Under the pieces are notes generated by a model. It was not told where the DNA came from, did no database searches, and saw nothing but the letters and a program-made list of their open reading frames with translations. Below are positions 34,399 through 43,368 of a DNA stretch of 64,000 nt, one piece after another (position 1 is the stretch's first letter; every line of letters starts with the position of its first letter). The stretch lies in contig NZ_JBHTBR010000005.1 in the NCBI RefSeq assembly GCF_042665075.1, positions 434,001 to 498,000 of the forward strand, read 5' to 3'. Source of the DNA: Hirschia litorea. GTDB lineage: Bacteria > Pseudomonadota > Alphaproteobacteria > Caulobacterales > Hyphomonadaceae. The translations under genes and the position numbers were made by a program.

Positions 34399-35336
34399 GT
34401 CTCACAATATTAGCATCTGGTATGCAGGCAACTTTGCAAGGAAATCCCCGTCTTGGATTCCGCCACCAAGGTGTGCCCTCATCTGGGCCCGCAGACAGCC
34501 TATCACATGCGCTTGCCAATATTGCACTGGGCAATGAAGCTGACACGGCAAATATTGAAATCACTGGCGGTGGTTTCAAAGCGGTTATCAACGCGCCCAT
34601 TTCCATTGCTCTTACTGGCGCACCTAGTTCAGCAACACTAAATAACGTCCCGCTTCATTTTTATACCCCCATACACGCCAATGCGGGCGACACTCTGATT
34701 ATCCCACCTCCCAGTTTAGGCCTGCGTATCTATCTAGCGGTTACTGGCGGATTTGAAGCGCAGACATTTCTTAAAAGCACATCGACCTATCTTCCCGCCA
34801 ATTTCGGCGGACATTTAGGGCGCGGATTGCAAAAAGACGATATATTGAAATTTGCAGATAATCCTCCCTCCCTTCCCTCTCAAATTATACCTCAACACAT
34901 TCGTCCCTTTTTCAGTCGTCAATGGAGTCTCCGGTTTTGCGAGGGGCCAGAGTTCCACGTGCTAACGCAAGAAAGCGCAAAACAACTCACGCATTCTCCC
35001 TTCAAAGCAAGTTCCCGACTGAGCCGTATGGGAATCCAATTGGAAGGAACGCCTCTAAATTTAAGCTCAGATGGAAAGATGAAAAGCGCACCCGTTTTTG
35101 CGGGCACCATTCAATGCCCTGAAAATGGCCTACCATTTATCTTACTTGCAGACGCGCAAACAACAGGCGGCTATCCGCGCATAGGCACGATAGCATCATG
35201 TGACAGGCACAGGCTGGGCCAGATACAAGCAGGCGACCAGATCACCCTCATCAGTCTATCACCAGAAGCAGCTCTCACAGCATTGAAACAAAAATTATCC
35301 GCCCTAGCAGCCCTAACGACAAAGCCGTTAACTTAG
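34395..35336 (+). CDS. pxpC: 5-oxoprolinase subunit PxpC (KipA-like)
   Basis: A 313-residue biotin-dependent-carboxyltransferase-like domain of the KipA/PxpC type. The family blocks GFRHQGVPSSGPADSLSHA, RIYLAVTGGF, SRLSRMGIQLEG and DAQTTGGYPRIGTI are clear. It completes the pxpABC set. It starts at the pxpB stop (ATGA overlap) and ends the five-gene overlapping unit that began with the DUF2891 lipoprotein. No strong terminator hairpin is visible after it. Confidence 0.93.
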   Translation: MSLTILASGMQATLQGNPRLGFRHQGVPSSGPADSLSHALANIALGNEADTANIEITGGGFKAVINAPISIALTGAPSSATLNNVPLHFYTPIHANAGDTLIIPPPSLGLRIYLAVTGGFEAQTFLKSTSTYLPANFGGHLGRGLQKDDILKFADNPPSLPSQIIPQHIRPFFSRQWSLRFCEGPEFHVLTQESAKQLTHSPFKASSRLSRMGIQLEGTPLNLSSDGKMKSAPVFAGTIQCPENGLPFILLADAQTTGGYPRIGTIASCDRHRLGQIQAGDQITLISLSPEAALTALKQKLSALAALTTKPLT

Positions 35337-35445
35337 CAACACGCGCCCCTCCAACTGCATAAAAACTCCCCTAAGCGTTGTTTTCATGTCGCAATTGCAG
35401 TCACAATTACCCCTCAAGGACGAACACGCTAGACGTGACGCTTTC

Positions 35446-35460
35446 TTAATGAGACGTTAA
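35446..35460 (+). promoter_or_regulatory. CtrA-type box upstream of the exported repeat protein
   Basis: TTAA-TGAGACG-TTAA with exact N7 spacing, directly followed by TATACT. The gene's ATG is 41 bases further on. Motif match only; binding is inferred. Confidence 0.62.
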
Positions 35461-35501
35461 TATACTATATGAAATTACACGTATTTCGCAGGGTGAACGA
35501 C

Positions 35502-36437
35502 ATGAAACTAAACTCGAAGGCGCTTGTCGCTGTATCTTTATGCGCCTTTAGCGCACCAGCATTTGCGCAAGTTGATTTGCCTCCAAACGCACGTGCAGGC
35601 GAATGTTACGCCAAAGTACTTGTGCCTGCGCAATACTCCACAAGCGTTCAGCAAATCTTGATTAAACCTGAATCTCAGAAGATCAAGAAAATCCCAGCAC
35701 AATATGAAACATTTGAAGAAACATATCTCGTGCAAGAAGCGTCATTTGAATATGTGCCTGTGCCGCCGCGCTATGATTATGTACAAGAGAATGTAGTCGT
35801 TGCACCGGAACGTATGGAAAAGAAAGTTATTCCAGCACGTACTGAAACCGTCGAAGAAAAAGTCATGGTCCGCCCAGCCCGCGTTGAATGGAAACCTGGA
35901 CGCGGCGCTTTAGAGCGTGTGGATGATGCAACAGGCGAAATCATGTGTCGTGTTGAGATTCCTGCAGAGTACAAAACAGTGAAACGTCTCGTCGTTTTAG
36001 AACCAGAGCGCGTGGTCGAAGAATTAGTACCTGCTAAATATGAGACTGTACGTCGCCGCGTGGTCGTCGAACAGGCAACTGTTCAACGTAAAGAAATCCC
36101 TGCAAAGTATGATACACGCACGACACGCCGTATCGTTCAGCCTGAACGCACAGAGGTAGAATATGTGCCGCCTGTGTATGATCAAGTCGAGCAACGTACA
36201 CAAACATCAGGCGAGCGTTTGGAATGGCGTGAAATCTTGTGTGAAACAAACACAAAGCAAAACACCGTCCGCAGATTACAACAAGCACTCAACAATCAAG
36301 GCTTCAACGCCGGTACAGCAGATGGTGTGCTTGGGCGCCAAACGCTCACAGCAGTTCGCAACTTCCAACTTCGTGATGGTCTACCAACCGGTGGCCTAAC
36401 GCTCGCGACATTGGAAAGATTGGGCGTCGCGCCTTAA
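35502..36437 (+). CDS. Exported repeat protein with C-terminal peptidoglycan-binding domain
   Basis: A 311-residue protein. A signal peptide (about 1-22, ending APAFA) leads into about seven imperfect repeats of 20-30 residues with the pattern (I/V)PAxYxTV...VVV.PER (for example IPAEYKTVKRLVVLEPER and VPAKYETVRRRVVVEQ). The C-terminus (about 250-311) is a peptidoglycan-binding-1 domain: VRRLQQALNNQGFNAG, then GVLGRQTLTAVRNFQ. It probably sits in the periplasm on peptidoglycan. ATG 35502 is chosen because the signal peptide starts there; the ATG at 35469 adds a poor leader. A CtrA-type box in the promoter suggests cell-cycle control. Confidence 0.8.
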   Translation: MKLNSKALVAVSLCAFSAPAFAQVDLPPNARAGECYAKVLVPAQYSTSVQQILIKPESQKIKKIPAQYETFEETYLVQEASFEYVPVPPRYDYVQENVVVAPERMEKKVIPARTETVEEKVMVRPARVEWKPGRGALERVDDATGEIMCRVEIPAEYKTVKRLVVLEPERVVEELVPAKYETVRRRVVVEQATVQRKEIPAKYDTRTTRRIVQPERTEVEYVPPVYDQVEQRTQTSGERLEWREILCETNTKQNTVRRLQQALNNQGFNAGTADGVLGRQTLTAVRNFQLRDGLPTGGLTLATLERLGVAP

Positions 36438-36452
36438 TATTTGAATTTATCC

Positions 36453-36489
36453 GGCAATGACGAGAAAAGATTTGAATCTCGTCATTGCC
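36453..36489 (+). terminator. Inverted repeat after the repeat protein, probable terminator
   Basis: A perfect 13-bp stem GGCAATGACGAGA / TCTCGTCATTGCC with an 11-base loop, followed by AGCATTTTAG. It lies 15 bases after the stop codon. The T-run is weak. Confidence 0.65.
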
Positions 36490-36750
36490 AGCATTTTAGA
36501 ATGCATTTAGAAGCGATTCACTGACATTTCGTCTGCGGTTTGGAGAAATATCCCAAATTTACGCGATTCATTGTCACGAAACATTTGACTTTCTCGCTTC
36601 TTGTCGTCTATATGCGCGCTTCGCGCTTTTAAACCTGACGGTATTTACCTGATTGTTACTAGGAAGCGTCTCAAGTTTTTGGAAGAATTCGCACAGGCTG
36701 GCAACATGCCTCCTTGGTGCGTCAACCGACAGGCAAAAGGTCGTTAAGTT
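36490..36750 (+). promoter_or_regulatory. rplU-rpmA promoter and leader region
   Basis: TTGACT (36585-36590), a 17-18 base spacer and TATATG (36609-36614) form a good promoter. The message would carry a leader of about 130 bases before rplU, which contains GC-rich short inverted repeats (GCGCGCTTCGCGC near 36615). A leader of this size may hold autoregulatory structure; none is recognised. Confidence 0.6.
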
Positions 36751-37374
36751 ATGTTCGCGGTCATCAAAACGGGCGGAAAACAATATAAAGTCGCCCAAGA
36801 CGACGTCATCACAGTAGAGAAGCTAGCTGCTGAAGCTGGTTCTGAATTCGTTTTCGACAACGTGCTGATGATTGGCGAAGGTGAAAAAGTAGACATGGGT
36901 GCTCCAGTTATCGCTGGCGCTCAAGTTGTAGGTGAAATTGTAGAGCAAACACGCTCTAAGAAAGTTATCACCGTTAAGAAACGTCAGCGTAACACATACC
37001 GTCGTAAGCTTGGCCACCGCCAAAACCTTACAATGGTTCGTATTACTGACATCCTCGCTAAAGGCGGCAAAAAAGTGACTGCTGCTAAAGCAGCTGCACC
37101 GAAAGCAGAAGCTCCAAAGGCAGAAGCAAAAGCTGCTGCACCAAAGGCTGCTCCTAAAGCTGCCGCAGCACCAAAAGCTGCATCTAGCGATGACATCACA
37201 AAGCTAACAGGTGTTGGTAAAGTTGCTGCTGGTAAGCTAGCAGAAGCAGGCTACACAAGCTTTGCTCAACTTGCTGCTCTAACTGAAGCTCAATTTGCTG
37301 AATTAGACACAAACATCTTCAAAGGTCGTGTACCTTTTGATCAAATCGTAGCTGAGTCAAAAGACCTAGCGTAA
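36751..37374 (+). CDS. rplU: 50S ribosomal protein L21 with C-terminal extension
   Basis: A 207-residue protein, about twice the usual L21 length. Residues 1-103 are standard L21 (FAVIKTGGKQYKV, KRQRNTYRRKLGHRQ). An Ala/Lys/Pro-rich linker (about 108-145) follows. The C-terminus (about 148-207) looks like a helix-hairpin-helix domain (DDITKLTGVGKVAAGKLAEAGYTS). Extended L21 proteins of this sort occur in alphaproteobacteria. L21 binds 23S rRNA in the large subunit. rpmA follows by 44 bases in the usual order. Confidence 0.95.
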   Translation: MFAVIKTGGKQYKVAQDDVITVEKLAAEAGSEFVFDNVLMIGEGEKVDMGAPVIAGAQVVGEIVEQTRSKKVITVKKRQRNTYRRKLGHRQNLTMVRITDILAKGGKKVTAAKAAAPKAEAPKAEAKAAAPKAAPKAAAAPKAASSDDITKLTGVGKVAAGKLAEAGYTSFAQLAALTEAQFAELDTNIFKGRVPFDQIVAESKDLA

Positions 37375-37418
37375 TCGTAACGTAGCGCTGACTGCGCACC
37401 TAACATGGAGATGCTGTT

Positions 37419-37694
37419 ATGGCACACAAAAAATCAGGTGGTTCGTCCCGCAACGGCCGCGATTCAGAGTCAAAACGTCTTGGCGTAAAAAAATACGGTG
37501 GTGAAGTTGTTATTCCGGGGAACATCATTGTTCGCCAACGCGGAACACAATACTACCCAGGCGACAATGTCGGCATGGGTAAAGACCACACAATTTTCGC
37601 TAAAGTGGAAGGCAATGTAAACTTCCGCAAGCGTGCTGGAAACCGTCAATACATTAACGTCATTCCGGCAGATGCTCCAAAGGCAGCTGAATAG
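37419..37694 (+). CDS. rpmA: 50S ribosomal protein L27
   Basis: A 91-residue L27. The N-terminal AHKKSGGSSRNGRDS is fully conserved and reaches the peptidyl-transferase centre; no extra N-terminal leader is present, unlike in Firmicutes. It pairs with rplU and is followed by a terminator, then the acetyltransferase and obgE in the common alphaproteobacterial order. Confidence 0.97.
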   Translation: MAHKKSGGSSRNGRDSESKRLGVKKYGGEVVIPGNIIVRQRGTQYYPGDNVGMGKDHTIFAKVEGNVNFRKRAGNRQYINVIPADAPKAAE

Positions 37695-37762
37695 CGGTAG
37701 ACGTCTGAAAGACAGGACCGAGCCGCTTCAAGACTTTGAAGGCCGCGCTCGCGACAAGACCC

Positions 37763-37800
37763 AAAAAGGGGAAGCGGGTGACCGCCTCTCCTTTTTTTTC
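37763..37800 (+). terminator. Terminator after rpmA
   Basis: AAAAAGGGGAAGCGG pairs with CCGCCTCTCCTTTTT (small mismatches) around GTGA and ends in a run of eight T. It separates the ribosomal genes from the acetyltransferase. Confidence 0.85.
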
Positions 37801-37849
37801 GCCTCATTTTCATCATAAGGCGACATTTAAAAGGGGCATACCCGAGTAA

Positions 37850-38473
37850 ATGGACACGCAGATTATGGAAACGCGCGACGATACATCTCGCAGAATAACC
37901 ACGCTTCCAGTATTGGAGACAGCACAGCTGACTCTGCGCCCATGGAAACTAGACGACGGCCCAGCAATTGATGCCCATTTCAGCAATTATGAAGTTGCCA
38001 AAATGACAGGCTCAAAGCCATATCCTTATCTTCCAAATTCTGGCTTTGGGGTGATTGCTTCTCAACACGGAAAATTTTTGCGCGGCTTGTGTTATGAGTT
38101 CGCACTTATTTGCAAAGATACTCAGGAAATTGCTGGCGGATGTGGTATTTTTAAACGCAAACCCACATCCCATTATGAATTGGGATATTGGCTTGGGCAA
38201 AAACACTGGGGCAAGGGACTTGCAACAGAAGCTGGAAATGCTGTCCTAGATTGGGCAAAGGCCGCTTTGGATGCAGATACATTTGTTGCAGGACACTTTG
38301 CTGATAATCCCGCCTCTGGTCGGGTACTCACCAAGCTAGGGTTTGCACGTGTCGGCAAAGAAAATGAAACAAAGCCGATGTTCTCTTTGGCGCGGGGCGG
38401 AAGATCGCCCGGCCTTGTATATATTTGGCCAGCCTCTAAAGCTGCCACCACACCTCTTTCAGCGCTACATTAG
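37850..38473 (+). CDS. GNAT family N-acetyltransferase (RimJ/RimL-like)
   Basis: A 207-residue GNAT protein. ETAQLTLRPWKLDDGPAI begins the domain, ELGYWLGQKHWGKGLATEA carries the acetyl-CoA pyrophosphate loop (Q/R-x-x-G-x-G/A pattern), and NPASGRVLTKLGFARVG is the C-terminal family block. These enzymes often acetylate protein N-termini or small molecules. The order rplU-rpmA-GNAT-obgE is common in alphaproteobacteria, so a ribosome-related role is possible, but no substrate can be assigned. Confidence 0.88.
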   Translation: MDTQIMETRDDTSRRITTLPVLETAQLTLRPWKLDDGPAIDAHFSNYEVAKMTGSKPYPYLPNSGFGVIASQHGKFLRGLCYEFALICKDTQEIAGGCGIFKRKPTSHYELGYWLGQKHWGKGLATEAGNAVLDWAKAALDADTFVAGHFADNPASGRVLTKLGFARVGKENETKPMFSLARGGRSPGLVYIWPASKAATTPLSALH

Positions 38474-38502
38474 AGTAGCGCTAACTCGACTGGACACACG
38501 AA

Positions 38503-39570
38503 ATGAAATTTTTGGACCAATGTAAACTTTTTGTCGCTGCCGGATATGGCGGCGATGGATGTGTGGCGTTCAGACGTGAAAAATATATCGCCAATGGTGG
38601 TCCCAATGGCGGCGATGGTGGCAATGGCGGCAGCGTCTGGGCCGAGGCTGTTGAAGGTCTCAACACATTGATTGATTACCGCTATAAGCAGCATTTCCAA
38701 GCTGCGCGCGGTGGCCATGGTATGGGAAGCAACCGCACAGGTGCAGCTGCAGAGGATGTCATCATTAAAGTCCCCGTCGGTACACAAATTTTTGAAGACG
38801 ATCAGGAAACTATGATTGCTGACCTTTCAAAAGTTGGCGACAAGGTTTTATTGGCTGAAGGCGGCAATGGTGGATGGGGAAATCTACGCTTCAAAACATC
38901 CACGAACCAAGCGCCCCGCCGTTTCAACCCTGGTCTCCCCGGAGATGAGCGTTGGATATGGATGCGTTTGAAACTCATCGCAGATGCAGGGCTCGTTGGT
39001 TTGCCAAATGCCGGTAAATCTACATTCCTTGCCGCAAGTTCAGAAGCCAAACCAAAAATCGCAGACTATCCCTTCACCACGCTTCACCCAAATCTTGGGG
39101 TCGTTAGCCTAGGGCTTGGTTCGTCTTTTGTGTTAGCTGACATTCCGGGCCTTATCGAAGGTGCCGCTGAAGGTGCTGGCATAGGCACGCGTTTCCTTGG
39201 TCATATCGAACGCTGTACTGTTTTGCTTCACCTGATAGACGCCACACAGGATGATCCAGACCAAGCTTATCTAACGGTACGCAAAGAGCTGGAAGATTAC
39301 GGGGCTGACCTTGAGTCAAAAATTGAAATTGTAGCCCTCAACAAATCTGATACGCTTGATCCGGAAATTCTTGAGGAACAAGCCGCCAAGGTTGAAAAAG
39401 TGTGTGGTCAAAAACCACATATCATTTCCGGTGCGACAGGCGACAATGTAAAAGATGTTTTGGGTGAGCTATTTGCTGCCATCCAAGAAAAACGACAAGT
39501 GCAAAGAGATAAAGAGGCCGCAAAGCAAGCCTTTGAAGCTGGGGAAGAAGATCAAGGATGGACACCGTAG
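38503..39570 (+). CDS. obgE: GTPase ObgE/CgtA
   Basis: A 355-residue Obg GTPase. The glycine-rich Obg fold (about 1-158) contains GYGGDGCVAFRREK and GGPNGGDGGNGG. The G domain contains GLPNAGKST (G1), DIPGLIEGA (G3), NKSD (G4) and SGATG (G5). It is involved in late 50S assembly and, in Caulobacter, in growth control. The proB start lies 13 bases inside its end, so the two are co-translated. Confidence 0.96.
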   Translation: MKFLDQCKLFVAAGYGGDGCVAFRREKYIANGGPNGGDGGNGGSVWAEAVEGLNTLIDYRYKQHFQAARGGHGMGSNRTGAAAEDVIIKVPVGTQIFEDDQETMIADLSKVGDKVLLAEGGNGGWGNLRFKTSTNQAPRRFNPGLPGDERWIWMRLKLIADAGLVGLPNAGKSTFLAASSEAKPKIADYPFTTLHPNLGVVSLGLGSSFVLADIPGLIEGAAEGAGIGTRFLGHIERCTVLLHLIDATQDDPDQAYLTVRKELEDYGADLESKIEIVALNKSDTLDPEILEEQAAKVEKVCGQKPHIISGATGDNVKDVLGELFAAIQEKRQVQRDKEAAKQAFEAGEEDQGWTP

Positions 39571-40742
39571 AAACGGTCTCTGGAACCAAGCCTGATACAA
39601 TACAATCTGGCGCGGAATATTTATCCAGTGCGAAACGCATCGTCATAAAACTCGGCTCAGCACTGCTTATCAATGCTGAGGGCAAAGCGAATGCTGCCCG
39701 TATTCAGGCAATTTCGCGTGATATTATCTCTCTGCGCGCCCAAGGAAAACAAATCGTTATCGTGTCTTCAGGCTCAATAGCGTTGGGACGCAAAGCGCTA
39801 AAATTGAAATCTGGCGCATTAAAACTAGAAGAAAAGCAAGCCGCTGCGGCATCTGGTCAGATCCGTCTCATGCGGGCTTGGGAAGATGCTTTTGCTGTTC
39901 ACAATGTCCCTGTTGCTCAAGCACTTCTCACATTAGATGACACTGAAATCCGACGCCGCTGGTTAAATGCGCGCGCAACGCTCAATACGCTACTAGAAGC
40001 GGGCGCGATCCCTATCGTCAACGAGAATGATACAGTTGCAACCGAAGAAATTCGCTATGGCGATAATGACCGCCTTGCGGCACGTGTCGCCCAAATGACT
40101 GGCGCAGACGTATTAGTGCTTCTTTCCGATATTGATGGTCTATATACAGCTGACCCGCGCAATGATCCAAGTGCGAAACACATTCCTGTCGTTACCGACC
40201 TCACACCAGATATTATGAATATGGGCGGTAGCGCCAATGCCCAAGCTGGCGTTGGATCAGGCGGTATGGCCACAAAACTTCAAGCTGCTCGCATTGCCAT
40301 GACGGCAGGGTGCGCAACCGTCATCACACGCGGCGAACCAACTGATGCCGCCAGTGATTTACCGATGGCCGCCCTAAAAAATGGCGCGCTGGCAACATGG
40401 TTCATTCCGCCTGTGTCCCCAGATACCGCGCGTATTCAATGGCTTATGGGATCGTTAAAACCTGCTGGAAAAGTCACGGTAGATGCAGGTGCCTCTCGTG
40501 CTCTGCGCAAAGGCAAGAGTCTTTTGCCAGCGGGCGTCACACATATAGAGGGCCATTTTGATCGCGGCGATGCTATTGAAGTTGTTGATCCTCAAGGACA
40601 CCCTGTTTCGCGAGGCATAAGCGCATATTCATCAGAAGACGCAACGCGCCTTATAGGTCGCAATTCTTCTGAGATTGAATCTATCCTTGGATTTAAGGGT
40701 CGCCCTGCACTAATCCATTGTGACGACCTTATTCTGCTCTAA
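39558..40742 (+). CDS. proB: Glutamate 5-kinase
   Basis: A 394-residue ProB with an amino-acid-kinase domain (about 28-280) and a C-terminal PUA domain (about 305-385). Motifs include IVIKLGSALL, IVSSGSIALGR, INENDTVATEE-like PIVNENDTVATEE and GSGGMATKLQAARIA. It phosphorylates glutamate at the first step of proline synthesis. The N-terminus is about 25 residues longer than usual, so a later start is possible. proA follows on the same strand. Confidence 0.95.
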   Translation: MDTVETVSGTKPDTIQSGAEYLSSAKRIVIKLGSALLINAEGKANAARIQAISRDIISLRAQGKQIVIVSSGSIALGRKALKLKSGALKLEEKQAAAASGQIRLMRAWEDAFAVHNVPVAQALLTLDDTEIRRRWLNARATLNTLLEAGAIPIVNENDTVATEEIRYGDNDRLAARVAQMTGADVLVLLSDIDGLYTADPRNDPSAKHIPVVTDLTPDIMNMGGSANAQAGVGSGGMATKLQAARIAMTAGCATVITRGEPTDAASDLPMAALKNGALATWFIPPVSPDTARIQWLMGSLKPAGKVTVDAGASRALRKGKSLLPAGVTHIEGHFDRGDAIEVVDPQGHPVSRGISAYSSEDATRLIGRNSSEIESILGFKGRPALIHCDDLILL

Positions 40743-40775
40743 ATACTTACAGCCCTAATCTAACCGAGCCTAATC

Positions 40776-42059
40776 ATGACCATGACCCCAACTGACACAG
40801 CGTCACTCAATGACACCATGAACGCCATGGGCGCACGCGCGCGTAAAGCTTCTGCGCTCTTGGTGAAAGCGGGCCCTGAGGCACGCACAAAAGCGCTAAA
40901 AGCGATGGCAAACCGCATTCGTGAGAATGCCGATATGATTATCGCTGCAAATGCCAAAGATATGGAAGCAGCACGTGCTAAAGACCTCACCCCTTCTCTT
41001 CTAGACCGCCTAGAGCTATCAGCTGCACGCCTTGAATCCATTGCGCAAGGGCTTGAAAGCGTCTCAGAAATTGCTGACCCAGTCGGTGACGTACTCGCAA
41101 GTTGGGAACGTCCAAACGGGTTACAAATCTCTCGGGTGCGTGGTCCTATCGGTGTGATCGGTATCATCTATGAAAGCCGCCCAAATGTGACAGCAGATGC
41201 TGGCTCCTTATGTGTGCGCTCTGGGAATGCTGCCATTTTGCGCGGAGGGTCTGAAAGCGTCCATTCCGCCACAGCAATTACAGCTGCACTTCAAGACGGA
41301 CTTGCAGATGCAGGCTTGCCACGTGATGCTGTGCAAATGGTTCCAACAACTGATCGCGCTGCCGTTGGATTTATGCTCAAAGGTCTAAGCGGCAACTTGG
41401 ATGTCATTATTCCACGGGGCGGCAAAAGCCTTGTGGCGCGTGTACAAGAAGAAGCGCGTGTGCCTGTCATCGGACACCTTGAAGGTTTATGCCACACTTA
41501 TGTTCACGAAAGCGCTGATCCAGTTAAAGCGATAGAAATCGTTTCCAACGCCAAAATGCGACGGACTGGAATTTGTGGCGCAACTGAAACTTTGCTGATT
41601 GATGCCAGCGTTGCTTCTGAGCTTTTGCCGAAAATCGCAAAATCACTTCAGGAACTTGGATGTGAATTGCGTGGAAATGACAAAGCACAAGCTATTGTGC
41701 CAATGATTGCCGCGACCGAAGAAGACTGGCGCACCGAATATCTAGCTCCTACTATATCTATCAAGGTGGTGACCGATATCACTGAGGCACTAGAGCATGT
41801 GCAGACCTATAGCTCAGGCCACACAGAGGCTATCCTTGCAGAAGACACGGCAGCAGCAGAACGCTTCCTGAACGAGATCGACGCCTCTATTGTTATGCAT
41901 AATGCTTCTACACAATTTGCGGATGGTGGTGAATTTGGTATGGGCGCAGAGATAGGAATTGCCACAGGCCGCTTGCATGCACGCGGCCCTGTGGGGGCTG
42001 AACAACTCACAATTTTCAAATACATGGTCCGCGGGAATGGCCAAACTCGCCCTTCTTAA
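40776..42059 (+). CDS. proA: Gamma-glutamyl phosphate reductase
   Basis: A 427-residue ProA of the aldehyde-dehydrogenase superfamily. GPIGVIGIIYESRPNVTADA, IPRGGKSL and RRTGICGATETLL, which holds the catalytic Cys, are visible, with the closing FGMGAEIGIATGRLHARGP block. It reduces gamma-glutamyl phosphate to glutamate semialdehyde with NADPH in proline synthesis. It follows proB by 33 bases. Confidence 0.97.
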   Translation: MTMTPTDTASLNDTMNAMGARARKASALLVKAGPEARTKALKAMANRIRENADMIIAANAKDMEAARAKDLTPSLLDRLELSAARLESIAQGLESVSEIADPVGDVLASWERPNGLQISRVRGPIGVIGIIYESRPNVTADAGSLCVRSGNAAILRGGSESVHSATAITAALQDGLADAGLPRDAVQMVPTTDRAAVGFMLKGLSGNLDVIIPRGGKSLVARVQEEARVPVIGHLEGLCHTYVHESADPVKAIEIVSNAKMRRTGICGATETLLIDASVASELLPKIAKSLQELGCELRGNDKAQAIVPMIAATEEDWRTEYLAPTISIKVVTDITEALEHVQTYSSGHTEAILAEDTAAAERFLNEIDASIVMHNASTQFADGGEFGMGAEIGIATGRLHARGPVGAEQLTIFKYMVRGNGQTRPS

Positions 42060-42131
42060 TTCATTGAAATAGAATAGTTTTATGAAAAATAACGCCGTTT
42101 CAGACATTGCCAAAAGCATTCAGGTGGCTCA

Positions 42132-42737
42132 ATGAGCCGCCATCTTTTGCGCTTGCCGTCTGCAACGGATGGTATCAAAATCGGACTTTTGGGCGGCTCT
42201 TTCGATCCCGCCCATGAAGGCCATGCCCATGTCGCTGAAACAGCATTGAAGCGCTTACAGCTTGATTATGTCTGGTGGATTCCAGCCCGAGGAAATCCTT
42301 TAAAATCAACGCAAACGCCATTCGAAAAGCGTTTCGCTTCCGCTGAACGCATGGCCCGCGGGCCTCATATGCGTGTTACAGACATCGAAAAACGCCTCGA
42401 CCTCAGTTATACTAATGCCTTGATTCAACAACTAAAACAAACAGCACCGAAAGCACATTTTGTTTGGATTATGGGAGGAGATAACCTCATCAACTTCCAT
42501 AAGTGGCAAGGCTGGACCCAAATTGCAGATTCCGTCCCAATCGCTGTTGTTGCCCGTCCCGGTGCAGGTGCACGTGCGCGTTTTTCAAAATTCGCCCGCC
42601 GCTATGCACATGCAAGAATCGCTGATGCCCGTGCAGCGTCTCTACCCACATCCAAAGCACCTCATTGGGTGCATTTAAGGGCACCACTCAACAGCGAAAG
42701 TTCCACTCGTCTACGTGGCCCCTCGAATATGTGGTAG
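42132..42737 (+). CDS. nadD: Nicotinate-nucleotide adenylyltransferase
   Basis: A 201-residue NadD. GLLGGSFDPAHEGHAHVAETAL contains the nucleotidyltransferase GxFxPxHxGH motif, WWIPARGNPLK binds substrate, and SSTRLRG near the C-terminus is the ISSTxIR-like motif. It makes deamido-NAD from nicotinate mononucleotide and ATP. It is followed by rsfS and rlmH, the usual alphaproteobacterial order. Confidence 0.95.
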   Translation: MSRHLLRLPSATDGIKIGLLGGSFDPAHEGHAHVAETALKRLQLDYVWWIPARGNPLKSTQTPFEKRFASAERMARGPHMRVTDIEKRLDLSYTNALIQQLKQTAPKAHFVWIMGGDNLINFHKWQGWTQIADSVPIAVVARPGAGARARFSKFARRYAHARIADARAASLPTSKAPHWVHLRAPLNSESSTRLRGPSNMW

Positions 42738-42870
42738 CTCAACCCTATATCAAAATCTCACTAATTTAGCCCAATCCTTTCCCTATTCCAGTCTACGTGT
42801 TAAAAGGGAAAGTAAGGTCGCAATTGACCAATAGTATTAAAGAAAGGTTTTAGCCCTGTCCGCTCAAGAT

Positions 42871-43284
42871 ATGCGTACTGCCGCTGACAACACTGCCAGT
42901 GACAATGACGAGACGCAGCATAAGGTCTCAATCGCTCAAATAGCCGAAATTTCAAAGATGATAGTTGCACGTCTCGACGACGATAAAGCAGAAAACATCA
43001 TCGAAATTGACTTGGTAGATAAGTCCTCCATTGCCGATACAATGATCATTGCTTCTGGCCGTTCAGCGCGCCATGTGAATGCTCTGACTGATCACATTTC
43101 ACGCGCTCTAAAAGAAGCCGGCGTGACGGGTGTACGCACCGAAGGTCTTCAAAACTGCGATTGGGTTTTACTTGATGCAGGTGATATTGTGGTTCATATT
43201 TTCCGTCCAGAAGTGCGCGAATTCTACAATATCGAACGCATCTGGGGTGCTGAAACACCTTCTTCAGATCACCTTTCAGCCTAA
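42871..43284 (+). CDS. rsfS: Ribosome silencing factor
   Basis: A 137-residue RsfS/Iojap protein. LVDKSSIADTMIIASGRSARHV, EGLQNCDWVLLDAGDIVVHIFRPEVREFYNIERIW are the conserved blocks, shown here by their first and last parts. It binds ribosomal protein L14 and keeps subunits apart when nutrients are short. An acidic N-terminal leader of about 20 residues precedes the conserved part, so the exact start is not certain. rlmH follows. Confidence 0.94.
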   Translation: MRTAADNTASDNDETQHKVSIAQIAEISKMIVARLDDDKAENIIEIDLVDKSSIADTMIIASGRSARHVNALTDHISRALKEAGVTGVRTEGLQNCDWVLLDAGDIVVHIFRPEVREFYNIERIWGAETPSSDHLSA

Positions 43285-43368
43285 ACCTGATTTTAAACAT
43301 AAACCACCAGTTTGCAGCCTTATGTCAGGCCGTGAGCTGGTGTTTTCATATCTGGATTACACACCACC

